A DNA stretch of 21,063 nt from HRBIN12 sp964640965 (GTDB lineage: Bacteria; Actinomycetota; UBA4738; HRBIN12): NCBI GenBank assembly GCA_964640965.1, contig CAZXJB010000034.1:1-21063 (forward strand), in the 5' to 3' direction. Below the pieces are notes generated by a model. That model had not been told where the DNA came from, did not search any database, and saw nothing but the letters and a program-made list of their open reading frames with translations. The position numbers and the translations under genes were made by a program. Below, piece by piece: positions 8,181 to 14,616 of this stretch (the first letter of the stretch is position 1; each line of letters begins with the position of its first letter).

Positions 8181-9246
8181 GGGTGGTCACCTTCGAGGCC
8201 CGCGTGTAGACGCCGGGGGTCCGTCCCGCGAGCGCCGCGAGCTTCCACGCGAGGAGCTGCACGGGCACGATCGAGACGGCGGACATGAGGGCTCGGTCGA
8301 GATACCCGGTGGCGATGCCCTCGGCGCCCTTCGGCGCCATCCCGTCGGGGGTGACGACGAGGACGGCGGCGCCGGCGTCGACGAGCTCGTCGGCGAGCGC
8401 GAGATCCAGGCGCCGGGTCTCCGGCTCGGTCGCGAGCACGATCGCGGACATGTCGGGTCCCGCGAGCTCGAGCGGCCCGTGCCGGAACATGGCGGACTCG
8501 AGCGACTCGGCCATCACGCCGGACTCCTTCAGCATCAGCGCGCCCATCTCGGCGGCGGCCCTCGCGGGGCCGCGCCCGAGGACGACCATGACCTTCCGGC
8601 GCCCGAGCAGGCCGGCGAGGCGCTCGGCCTCGGCCTCCGGGTCGTCGAGCAAGCGCTCGGCCGCGAGCGCGGCTCCCTCCGCGGCCGTCCGGGTGTGGTC
8701 CACGGCGGTCGCGACGCTGTCGCCGGCGAGCAGCCGTGCGAGCCCGGCGAGCGCCGTCATCGCCGCGGCGAAGGTCTTCGTCGACGGGCCCGTCTCGGCC
8801 CCCGCCCACGTGTCGAGCCGGATGTCGGCGCGGCGCGCGAGGTCGTTGTCGAGCCCGTTCGTCACGGAGATCACGACGGGTCGGAGCCGCTGCCGGGAGA
8901 TCTCCGTCGCGAGCTTCACGATCTCGGCGCTCTCGCCCGACTGGCTCACGATCACGGCGAGCGTCTGGGGGGTGAGGATCGGACGGCGGAAGTGCAGGAG
9001 CTCTGCCGTGTCCACGAGCAGCGAGGGCACCCCGCGTCCCGCGAGGTCGTTCACGGCCGGGTAGCAGGCGTCGTAGGAGCTGCCCATCCCCGTGAAGACG
9101 ATCGTCCGGGCCGTCGCTCCGGCCTCGCGCACCCGATCGAGGAGGTCGCGCTGCTCGACGAGGGCGGCCGCCGCACGCCGGATCGCGTCGGGCTGCGCGG
9201 CGATCTCCGCGAGGAATGGGTCAGGAAAGTTTCCTAACGATCTCAT
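8173..9246 (-). CDS. Double-SIS-domain sugar-phosphate isomerase/deaminase (GlmS C-terminal/NagB-II-like)
   Basis: Likely converts an amino-sugar phosphate to a ketose phosphate (for example glucosamine-6-phosphate to fructose-6-phosphate plus ammonia) or acts as a related deglycase. The 357-residue protein equals the isomerase half of GlmS and lacks the glutaminase domain, as in NagB-II, AgaS and FrlB. SIS-1 has GMGSSYDA (53-60) and SQSGES (101-106). SIS-2 has LGRGP (223-227) and MLKE (E241). It also has FRHGPLEL (H256) and the GlmS-like C-terminal tail ASKVTTRE, with K353. The N-terminal FLAEIAAQPDAIRR motif is family-typical and supports the ATG at 9246. There is no Shine-Dalgarno; a TACACT -10 box ends 7 bases before the ATG. 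The presumed operator lies inside codons 4-8. It leads the leftward operon. Confidence 0.9.
   Translation of the reverse strand: MRSLGNFPDPFLAEIAAQPDAIRRAAAALVEQRDLLDRVREAGATARTIVFTGMGSSYDACYPAVNDLAGRGVPSLLVDTAELLHFRRPILTPQTLAVIVSQSGESAEIVKLATEISRQRLRPVVISVTNGLDNDLARRADIRLDTWAGAETGPSTKTFAAAMTALAGLARLLAGDSVATAVDHTRTAAEGAALAAERLLDDPEAEAERLAGLLGRRKVMVVLGRGPARAAAEMGALMLKESGVMAESLESAMFRHGPLELAGPDMSAIVLATEPETRRLDLALADELVDAGAAVLVVTPDGMAPKGAEGIATGYLDRALMSAVSIVPVQLLAWKLAALAGRTPGVYTRASKVTTRE
9223..9235. promoter_or_regulatory. Palindromic operator O1, SIS/GH4 divergent region
   Basis: AGGAAAGTTTCCT is a perfect 13-base palindrome centred on 9229, and the identical 13 bases recur at 11913-11925 next to the ROK regulator. 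Here it lies just downstream of the predicted leftward start site, within the SIS coding start, and at the -35 position of the GH4 promoter. It is probably the ROK protein's binding site; that assignment is inferred. Confidence 0.7.
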
Positions 9247-9253
9247 CGGTGGC

Positions 9254-9283
9254 AGTGTAGTCTGGCGCCGCGATGGGTGTGAA
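9254..9283 (-). promoter_or_regulatory. Promoter of SIS operon (leaderless)
   Basis: On the minus strand TTCACA (9278-9283) and TACACT (9254-9259) are separated by 18 bases, close to the sigma-70 consensus. The predicted start falls at about 9247, at or beside the ATG at 9246, so the mRNA should be leaderless. The -35 lies inside the first codons of GH4. Confidence 0.55.
9258..9263 (+). promoter_or_regulatory. -10 box of GH4 gene (leaderless)
   Basis: TAGTCT ends 9 bases before the GH4 ATG at 9273, and no Shine-Dalgarno is present, again pointing to a leaderless or nearly leaderless transcript. It overlaps the opposing TACACT box. The corresponding -35 region falls on the edge of operator O1 and is poor in sequence. 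Confidence 0.45.
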
Positions 9284-10547
9284 GGTCGCGGTGGTGGGCG
9301 CCGGCAGCACCTACACCCCCGAGCTCGTCGAAGGGTTCGCGCGGCGCGCCGACCGGTTCCCCGTGGACGAGCTCGTCCTCCTCGACGTCGACCCCGAGCG
9401 CCTCGGGATCGTCGGCGGCCTGGCCGAGCGGATGCTCCGCCGAGCCGGCTTCGGGGGGCGGCTCCTCCGCACGCTCGACCGCGACGAGGCGCTCGACGGG
9501 GCGTCCTTCGTGATCGTGCAGCTGCGCGTCGGGGGGAACCGCGCCCGGTACCTCGACGAGCGCATCCCCCCGAGGCACGGGTGCGTGGGGCAGGAGACGA
9601 CCGGGCCCGGGGGGTTCGCGAAGGCCCTGCGGACGGTCCCGGTCGTGCTCGAGCTGGCCGAGGAGACCGCCCGGCGCGGCGCCCCCGACGCGTGGTTCGT
9701 CGACTTCACGAACCCCACCGGGCTCGTGACGCAGGCCCTGCTCGACGCGGGGCACCGCGCGCTCGGGCTGTGCAACGTGGCGATCTCCCTGCAACGCGAG
9801 ATCGCCGCCCGCTTCGGCGTGGAGCCCGAGCGCGTCGAGCTCGAGCACGTCGGGCTCAACCACCTCTCGTGGGAGCGGGCGGTGCGGATCGACGGCGTCG
9901 ACCGCCTGCCCGAGATCCTGGATCGGTGGGAGGAGCTCGGCCCGGAGGCGGGGTTCCCCGGGGAGCTCGTACGGGCCCTGGGCGCGCTGCCCTCATCCTA
10001 CCTCCGCTACTACTACTTCACGGACCGGATCGTGGCCGAGCAGCGCGCGGGCGCGAGGACCCGGGCGGAGGAGGTCATGGAGATCGAGGCGGGGCTCCTC
10101 GAGCTCTACCGCGATCCGGCGCTCGACGTGAAGCCCGCCCTGCTCGAGCGGCGCGGCGGGGCCTACTACTCCGAGGCGGCGGCCCAGCTCGTCGCCTCGC
10201 TGCACGCGGGCACCGGGGACGTGCAGGTCGTGAACCTCCGCAACGACGGCGCGATCCCGAACCTGCCCGCGGAGGACGTCGTCGAGATCCCCGCCCGGAT
10301 CGACCGGGAGGGGGCGCACCCGCTGCCGCTCGCGCCGCTCGCGCCGGAGCTGCTCGGGCTGGTCGCCCACGCCAAGGCCTACGAGCGACTCGCGATCGCG
10401 GCGGCGCTCACCGGGGATCGGACGACGGCCCTGAAGGCCCTGATCACGAACCCCCTCGGCCCCGACGCGGACCGCGCCCCGGACCTGCTCGCCGAGCTCC
10501 TGGAGGCGCACCGCGCCCACCTGCCCCGGTTCTTCCCCCAGGGCTGA
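9273..10547 (+). CDS. Glycoside hydrolase family 4, 6-phospho-beta-glucosidase-like
   Basis: NAD- and metal-dependent cytoplasmic glycosidase that cleaves phosphorylated disaccharides by an oxidation-elimination mechanism. The 424-residue protein starts with the Rossmann motif VVGAGSTYTPEL (7-18). It carries QETTGPGGFAKALRTVPV (107-124), NPTG (147-150), the metal-ligand Cys in LCNVAI (C167) and GLNHLSW (194-200, metal-ligand H197). LPSSYLRYYYF (239-249) contains the candidate catalytic Tyr243. GLNHL and the LRYYY patch resemble the CelF/BglT/LicH branch rather than the alpha-galactosidase/glucosidase branch (GINHM). ATG at 9273 lacks a Shine-Dalgarno and looks leaderless. It is transcribed away from the SIS operon, with only 26 bases between start codons, and converges on the aminotransferase. 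In this ABC-fed cluster the phosphate would have to come from the BadF kinase. Confidence 0.92.
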   Translation: MGVKVAVVGAGSTYTPELVEGFARRADRFPVDELVLLDVDPERLGIVGGLAERMLRRAGFGGRLLRTLDRDEALDGASFVIVQLRVGGNRARYLDERIPPRHGCVGQETTGPGGFAKALRTVPVVLELAEETARRGAPDAWFVDFTNPTGLVTQALLDAGHRALGLCNVAISLQREIAARFGVEPERVELEHVGLNHLSWERAVRIDGVDRLPEILDRWEELGPEAGFPGELVRALGALPSSYLRYYYFTDRIVAEQRAGARTRAEEVMEIEAGLLELYRDPALDVKPALLERRGGAYYSEAAAQLVASLHAGTGDVQVVNLRNDGAIPNLPAEDVVEIPARIDREGAHPLPLAPLAPELLGLVAHAKAYERLAIAAALTGDRTTALKALITNPLGPDADRAPDLLAELLEAHRAHLPRFFPQG

Positions 10548-10550
10548 TCT

Positions 10551-10569
10551 CCCGGCGCTACGGGCCGGG
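10551..10569. terminator. Hairpin at convergent GH4/aminotransferase stops
   Basis: CCCGGC (10551-10556) and GCCGGG (10564-10569) form a 6-bp GC stem with a 7-base loop that contains the aminotransferase stop codon, 3 bases after the GH4 stop. It could serve both transcripts, but no U tract follows. Confidence 0.3.
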
Positions 10570-11805
10570 CGCGAGCCCCTCGAGCTCGTGCGCGTGCTTC
10601 TGCACCTTCGCGAGGGCCTCGACGACGTCCTCGACCCCCTTGCGGCCGGCCCGGAAGGTGTTCTCCATCAGGTAGATGGACTCCCGCAGGCCCGCGGCCT
10701 CGGCCACCGGGAACGACATGCGCGCGGGGTCCAGCCGCTCGGCGAACTCCACCGCGACCGGCAGGCGCGACCGCGAGGGCTGGAACAGGTCGTAGCGGTT
10801 CATGGGCGGGTACTGGACCTCCGCGGGGATGCCCTCGGCCTCCAGGGCCGCGGCCACGACGTGGTTCGTCGCGCCGGCGAAGGCGTCGGGGTCGATCGCG
10901 AAGAGGTAGTTGTAGAAGGACCATCGGGTGATCCTGGGGTCGCGGGGCTTGATCGTGACGCCGGGGACCTGGGGCGCGAGCTCCTCGAAGGCGTGGGCGG
11001 CCGCCTCCCGCTCGGCCCGCTGCTCCTCGAAGCGCGCGAGCTGCGCGACGAGCAGCGCCGCGTGGAGCTCGCCCAGCCGGTAGTTCGCGCCGAAGGTGTA
11101 CTCGCGCTCCTCGGGGTCCTTCGGCCGCCCGCAGTCGATGAGGGAGTGCGCCCGCCGGGCGAGGTGCTCATCGTTCGTGAGCAGGCTCCCGCCCTCGCCG
11201 GCGGTGAGGATCTTCGAGGACTGGTGGCTGAACGAGCCGAAGGCGCCGATGCAGCCGGCGCCGCGCCCGTTCCACATCTGCCCGTGCGCGTGGGCGCAGT
11301 CCTCGACGATCGCGAGACCGTGTCGCTCGGCGATCGCGGTGAGCCGGTCCATGTCGGCCATCTGCTGGCCGAGGTGGACCGGGATGATCGCGCGCGTGCG
11401 GGGGGTGACCGCCGCCTCGACCTGCTCGGGGTCGATGGTCCACGTCTCGGGGGTCACGTCCACGATCACGGGGAGCGCGCCCGCGGCCATGGGCGCGTAC
11501 GCCGTCGCGACGAACGTGAGCGCCGGCACGATGACCTCGTCCCCCCAGCCGACGTCGAGCGCCTTGAGGGCGACCTCCATGGTGATCGTGCCGTTCGCCA
11601 TCAGGATGCCGTAGCGGGCGCCCTGGTACGTGGCGAAGGCCGCCTCGAACTCGCTCGCCTTGGGCCCCGGCTCGGGGAACCCTCCCCAGTTGCCGCTGCG
11701 GACGACCTCCGTCACGGCCTCGATCTCGGGCTCCCCCCAGACCGGCCACATGGGGTATCCCTGCGGGCGGACGGGGGCCCCGCCCCGGATCGCGAGCTCG
11801 GCCAT
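10558..11805 (-). CDS. DegT/DnrJ/EryC1/StrS-family PLP aminotransferase
   Basis: Predicted sugar or cyclitol aminotransferase transferring an amino group, typically from Glu or Gln, to a keto carbon. The 415-residue protein has NGT (71-73), the PLP-ring Asp in VEDCAHAHG (D169), and the Schiff-base Lys in HQSSKILTAGEGG (K198). The N-terminal AIRGGAPVR and WPVWGEPE pattern and the AHAHG motif recall the scyllo-inosose/2-deoxy-scyllo-inosose aminotransferase subgroup, so the substrate may be a cyclic ketone. ATG at 11805 has an AAGGAG Shine-Dalgarno; the open frame reaches 11898 but that extension is not family-like. It is transcribed singly, divergent from the ROK operon across a shared operator, and converges on GH4. 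In a catabolic cluster it may work with the oxidoreductase at 16412-17368. Family is firm; substrate is inferred. Confidence 0.92.
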   Translation of the reverse strand: MAELAIRGGAPVRPQGYPMWPVWGEPEIEAVTEVVRSGNWGGFPEPGPKASEFEAAFATYQGARYGILMANGTITMEVALKALDVGWGDEVIVPALTFVATAYAPMAAGALPVIVDVTPETWTIDPEQVEAAVTPRTRAIIPVHLGQQMADMDRLTAIAERHGLAIVEDCAHAHGQMWNGRGAGCIGAFGSFSHQSSKILTAGEGGSLLTNDEHLARRAHSLIDCGRPKDPEEREYTFGANYRLGELHAALLVAQLARFEEQRAEREAAAHAFEELAPQVPGVTIKPRDPRITRWSFYNYLFAIDPDAFAGATNHVVAAALEAEGIPAEVQYPPMNRYDLFQPSRSRLPVAVEFAERLDPARMSFPVAEAAGLRESIYLMENTFRAGRKGVEDVVEALAKVQKHAHELEGLAPGP

Positions 11806-11868
11806 CCTTGCTCCTTCCCCGACCGGCCGCGACACCTCGGGCGCTCGTCGGGCCCGGCCGGCCGTCCC

Positions 11869-11898
11869 TTGACCGTGCGCTCGTCCGCAGCGTAGCAT
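11869..11898 (+). promoter_or_regulatory. Promoter of ROK-ABC-oxidoreductase operon
   Basis: TTGACC (11869-11874) and TAGCAT (11893-11898) with an 18-base spacer form the best sigma-70-like promoter in the window. The predicted start is near 11905, so the palindrome at 11913-11925 lies about 8 bases downstream, a classic autorepression position. Confidence 0.65.
11889..11897 (-). promoter_or_regulatory. Extended -10 of aminotransferase gene
   Basis: On the minus strand TGCTACGCT fits the TGnTAnnnT extended -10 pattern and overlaps the opposing TAGCAT. Its -35 position (about 11912-11917) falls inside the palindromic operator, so a bound repressor would block it. The leader would be roughly 75 bases, ending in AAGGAG. 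Confidence 0.45.
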
Positions 11899-11912
11899 CC
11901 GGCTGAATAGTT

Positions 11913-11925
11913 AGGAAAGTTTCCT
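11913..11925. promoter_or_regulatory. Palindromic operator O2, aminotransferase/ROK divergent region
   Basis: AGGAAAGTTTCCT, identical to the 13-base palindrome at 9223-9235; on one strand or the other both copies also share a GTT before the core. Placed between divergent promoters beside a ROK regulator gene, it is the natural candidate for that regulator's binding site. Confidence 0.72.
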
Positions 11926-11929
11926 GCCT

Positions 11930-11937
11930 AGGGGGAA
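11930..11937 (+). promoter_or_regulatory. Shine-Dalgarno that points to an upstream ROK start (GTC 11946)
   Basis: AGGGGGAA lies 8 bases before an in-frame GTC at 11946, while the annotated ATG at 11979 has no comparable site. The intervening codons encode VEQVSGVGTPS, which looks like a normal ROK-repressor N-terminus. Confidence 0.45.
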
Positions 11938-11978
11938 CGACGGGCGTCGAGCAGGTCTCCGGGGTCGGCACGCCCAGC

Positions 11979-13136
11979 ATGCTCCGGGCGCTCAACGAGC
12001 GCACGCTGCTCGACCTCATCCGGGAGCTCGGCCCGGTCTCGAGGGCGCAGCTCGCCCGGGACAGCGGTCTGTCCAAGCCCACCGTGTCCCAGGCCCTGCA
12101 GACGCTCGTCGGCGCGCGCCTGGTGCGCGAGGCCGGCCGCTCCTCGGGGGGCAAGGGACCGAGCGCGGTCCTGTACGAGCTGAACCCGCACGCCGGTTGC
12201 ATCGTCGGGATCGACGTCGGGCGCGCGTTCGTCCGGGCGGCCGTCGCCGACCTCGCCGGCGAGGTCATCGCCCGCCGTGACGAACGGGCCAGGGTCCGGA
12301 GCGCGGACGCCCTCATCCACCAGATCGCCGAGCTCGCCCACGGCCTGGCGGCCGAGGCGGGGGTCCGGTGGCGGCAGGTGACGTTCGCGGTGATCGGCAG
12401 CCCCGGGGTCTTCCGGCCGGCGCGACGGCAGGTGGCCCTCGCCCACAACCTCCCGGGGTGGGGTCGGCAGGGACTCGTCGAGGCGCTGCAGCGCGAGCTC
12501 GGCACGAACGTGGGGTTCGAGAACGACGTGAACCTCGCGGCGCTCGGCGAGCGATGGAAGGGGCTCGGCAAGGGGGTGCCCGATTTCGTGTACCTGCACG
12601 TCGGCACCGGCGTCGGGATGGGGGTCGTGGTGGAGGGTCGGCTGTACCGGGGAGCCACCGGCGCCGCCGGCGAGATCGGGTACCTGCCGCTCGCCGCAGC
12701 CGACCCGCACGACCCCGCGAACCGTCGCCGCGGAGCGCTCGAGCGCGCGCTCGGCGCGGCCGGCGTCGTCGCCACGGCCCGCGCGATGGGGATGGGGGAG
12801 GTCCGCACGCCGAAGCGGGTCTTCGCGGCGGCCCGGCGCGGCGACCCCCTCGCTCGTCGCGTCGTCGGGGTGGTGGCCGAGCGCATCGCGCTCGCGGTCG
12901 CGGCCGTCGCTCCCGTCGTGGATCCGGAGCTCGTGGTCCTCGGCGGCGGGATCGGACGCAACGGCGACCTCCTGCTCGAGCCGGTGGAGCGCGAGCTGCG
13001 AGCGCTCTCGCCGTTCGTGCCGAGGATCGAGGCCTCCGCGCTCGGGGACGAGGCCACCGTGCTCGGCGCGATCGCGGCCGCCCGAGAGGCGGCCCAGGAC
13101 CTGCTGTTCGACCGCAGCGCCCGTGGAAGGGCCTGA
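11979..13136 (+). CDS. ROK-family transcriptional regulator
   Basis: Sugar-responsive DNA-binding repressor. A winged helix-turn-helix occupies about residues 5-55 (GPVSRAQLARDSGLSKPTVSQ around 18-38 is the helix-turn-helix). A ROK actin-like domain follows: IGS-PG (139-143), ENDVNLAALGE (181-191), HVGTGVGMG (207-215) and GAAGEIGYLP (228-237). The zinc motif usual in ROK proteins (GHxx...CxCGxxGC) is absent, as is the DxGGTK loop (it reads DVGRAF), so it is a regulator rather than a sugar kinase. The ATG at 11979 is the first canonical start, but the in-frame codons just upstream encode GTPS, normally part of these proteins, so the true start may be GTC at 11946. It probably binds the palindromes at 9223 and 11913 and represses its own operon until the imported sugar or its phosphate appears. 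Confidence 0.9.
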   Translation: MLRALNERTLLDLIRELGPVSRAQLARDSGLSKPTVSQALQTLVGARLVREAGRSSGGKGPSAVLYELNPHAGCIVGIDVGRAFVRAAVADLAGEVIARRDERARVRSADALIHQIAELAHGLAAEAGVRWRQVTFAVIGSPGVFRPARRQVALAHNLPGWGRQGLVEALQRELGTNVGFENDVNLAALGERWKGLGKGVPDFVYLHVGTGVGMGVVVEGRLYRGATGAAGEIGYLPLAAADPHDPANRRRGALERALGAAGVVATARAMGMGEVRTPKRVFAAARRGDPLARRVVGVVAERIALAVAAVAPVVDPELVVLGGGIGRNGDLLLEPVERELRALSPFVPRIEASALGDEATVLGAIAAAREAAQDLLFDRSARGRA

Positions 13137-13171
13137 TGATGGGGGGCCACATGATGGGGGAAGGAGGGGTC

Positions 13172-14500
13172 ATGAGGCGAACGGTGGTGGTGCTCGCGGC
13201 GCTCCTGCTGCTGGCGGCGTGCACGGCCGGAGGTGAGACCGGTCAGTCGCCCCCGCCCACGGTGAACCCGAGCGCGACCCACGAGCCGGTCACGATCGAG
13301 ATCTGGGGGGCGTGGAGCGGCCGCGAGCTCAAGCAGTTCAACCAGATCTTCCCCGCCTTCGAGGAGCAGTACCCCTGGATCACCGTGAAGAGCGTCGGCA
13401 ACCGCGACGACGAGGCGATCGTCGCGGCGATCCGGGCCGGGAACCCGCCGGATGTGGTGCTGTCCTTCGGGCTGGACTCGGTCGGCGAGTTCTGCGCCTC
13501 CGGGGGGTGGCAGGACCTCACGCCCTACATCGAGCAGAGCGGCTTCGACCTCAGCCAGTTCCCGGAGTCGGTGTTCAAGTACACGAGCTTCGCGGGGAGC
13601 CAGTGCGCGCTGCCGTTCCTCACGGACGCGTACGGCCTCTACTACAACGTGGACCTGTTCGAGAAGGCCGGGCTCACCGAGCCGCCGAAGACCTTCTCGG
13701 AGCTCACCGAGTACGCAAAGAAGCTCACCGAGTTCAACCCCGACGGCTCGATCAAGGTCGCGGGGTTCATCCCGTGGGCCGGCTTCTACGAGTTCGGGGC
13801 GGTGACGCTCTCGATCCCGTGGCAGGCGAGCTGGTACGACGAGACGGGGCAGCGCTCGGCCGTGGCGACCGACCCGCGGTGGAAGGAGGCCCTGCAGTGG
13901 CAGAAGGACCTCGTCGACTTCTACGGGGCGGCCAACCTCAAGCGCTTCATCGCGGGGCTCGGGGGTGAGTGGGGCGCGGGCCACGCCTTCCACCACGGCC
14001 AGATCGCGATGATGATCGACGGCGAGTGGCGCACCGCGTTCATCCAGGACCTCGCGCCGGACCTCAACTACGCCACCGCGCCGTTCCCGGTCCCCGACGA
14101 CGCCGTGGACCGGTACGGGATGGGCCAGATCGGCGGCACGATCATCGGGATCCCGCGCGGCTCGCCGCATCCGGCCGAGGCGTGGCTGCTCGTGTCGTGG
14201 ATGGCGACCGACACGGACACGCTCGTGTACATGGCGAACAACGTCCGGAACGTCCCGACGACCTACGCGGCCCTCGAGTCGCCGGACCTCGACGTCACGC
14301 CGCAGTTCAAGACGTTCCTCGACATCTTCGAGAACCCGTACTCGCACTACAAGGAGACCTCGGCGATCGGCGCCCAGGACCAGGACCTGATGGGCGCGTT
14401 CATGGAGGACTGGCAGGAGGGCAAGGTGCCGGACCTGCAGGCCGGCCTGGACCAGGTGGCGGAGCAGATCGACGCGCTGCTCGCGCAGGCGCAGGTCTAA
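13172..14500 (+). CDS. Sugar ABC transporter substrate-binding lipoprotein (CUT1)
   Basis: Extracytoplasmic receptor for a carbohydrate importer. The 442-residue product begins with a lipoprotein signal (RRTVVVLAALLLLAAC, lipid-anchored C17), a short Pro/Thr/Ser linker, then a cluster-B type binding fold. This shows EIWGAWSG near 43-50, the FNQIFPAFEEQYPWI segment, PPDVVLSF near the hinge, and a late GGTIIGIPRGSPHPAEAW stretch. Two internal Cys (GEFC and GSQC) may form a disulfide. ATG at 13172 has GGAGG 4 bases upstream. Four more in-frame ATGs lie at 13136, 13139, 13151 and 13154, the first touching the ROK stop, so a longer N-region is possible. It lies between the regulator and the two permeases. 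The ligand is unknown; neighbouring enzymes suggest an amino-sugar or beta-glycoside. Confidence 0.93.
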   Translation: MRRTVVVLAALLLLAACTAGGETGQSPPPTVNPSATHEPVTIEIWGAWSGRELKQFNQIFPAFEEQYPWITVKSVGNRDDEAIVAAIRAGNPPDVVLSFGLDSVGEFCASGGWQDLTPYIEQSGFDLSQFPESVFKYTSFAGSQCALPFLTDAYGLYYNVDLFEKAGLTEPPKTFSELTEYAKKLTEFNPDGSIKVAGFIPWAGFYEFGAVTLSIPWQASWYDETGQRSAVATDPRWKEALQWQKDLVDFYGAANLKRFIAGLGGEWGAGHAFHHGQIAMMIDGEWRTAFIQDLAPDLNYATAPFPVPDDAVDRYGMGQIGGTIIGIPRGSPHPAEAWLLVSWMATDTDTLVYMANNVRNVPTTYAALESPDLDVTPQFKTFLDIFENPYSHYKETSAIGAQDQDLMGAFMEDWQEGKVPDLQAGLDQVAEQIDALLAQAQV

Positions 14501-14517
14501 GGGTCCCGGGCTCGAGC

Positions 14518-14523
14518 GGAGGA
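14518..14523 (+). promoter_or_regulatory. Shine-Dalgarno that points to an ATC start of permease 1
   Basis: GGAGGA lies 7 bases before in-frame ATC at 14530 and 17 bases after the binding-protein stop. No ATG, GTG or TTG is in frame near it; the first canonical start, GTG at 14617, has no Shine-Dalgarno. Confidence 0.45.
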
Positions 14524-14616
14524 TCCGCGATCGCGACGGCCACGGATCTCGGGGCGCCCGTCGTCCGGGAGCGGCCCAGGGGGCCCTCCCGGCGGCGGGC
14601 CGCGCGCCGCCGCTAC

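Noticed and set aside
11168..14347. A 1059-codon open frame on the minus strand across the ROK and binding-protein genes
   Set aside because: It is antisense to two clearly conserved genes, rich in Arg/Pro/Ala without motifs, and is a by-product of very high GC with few stop codons.
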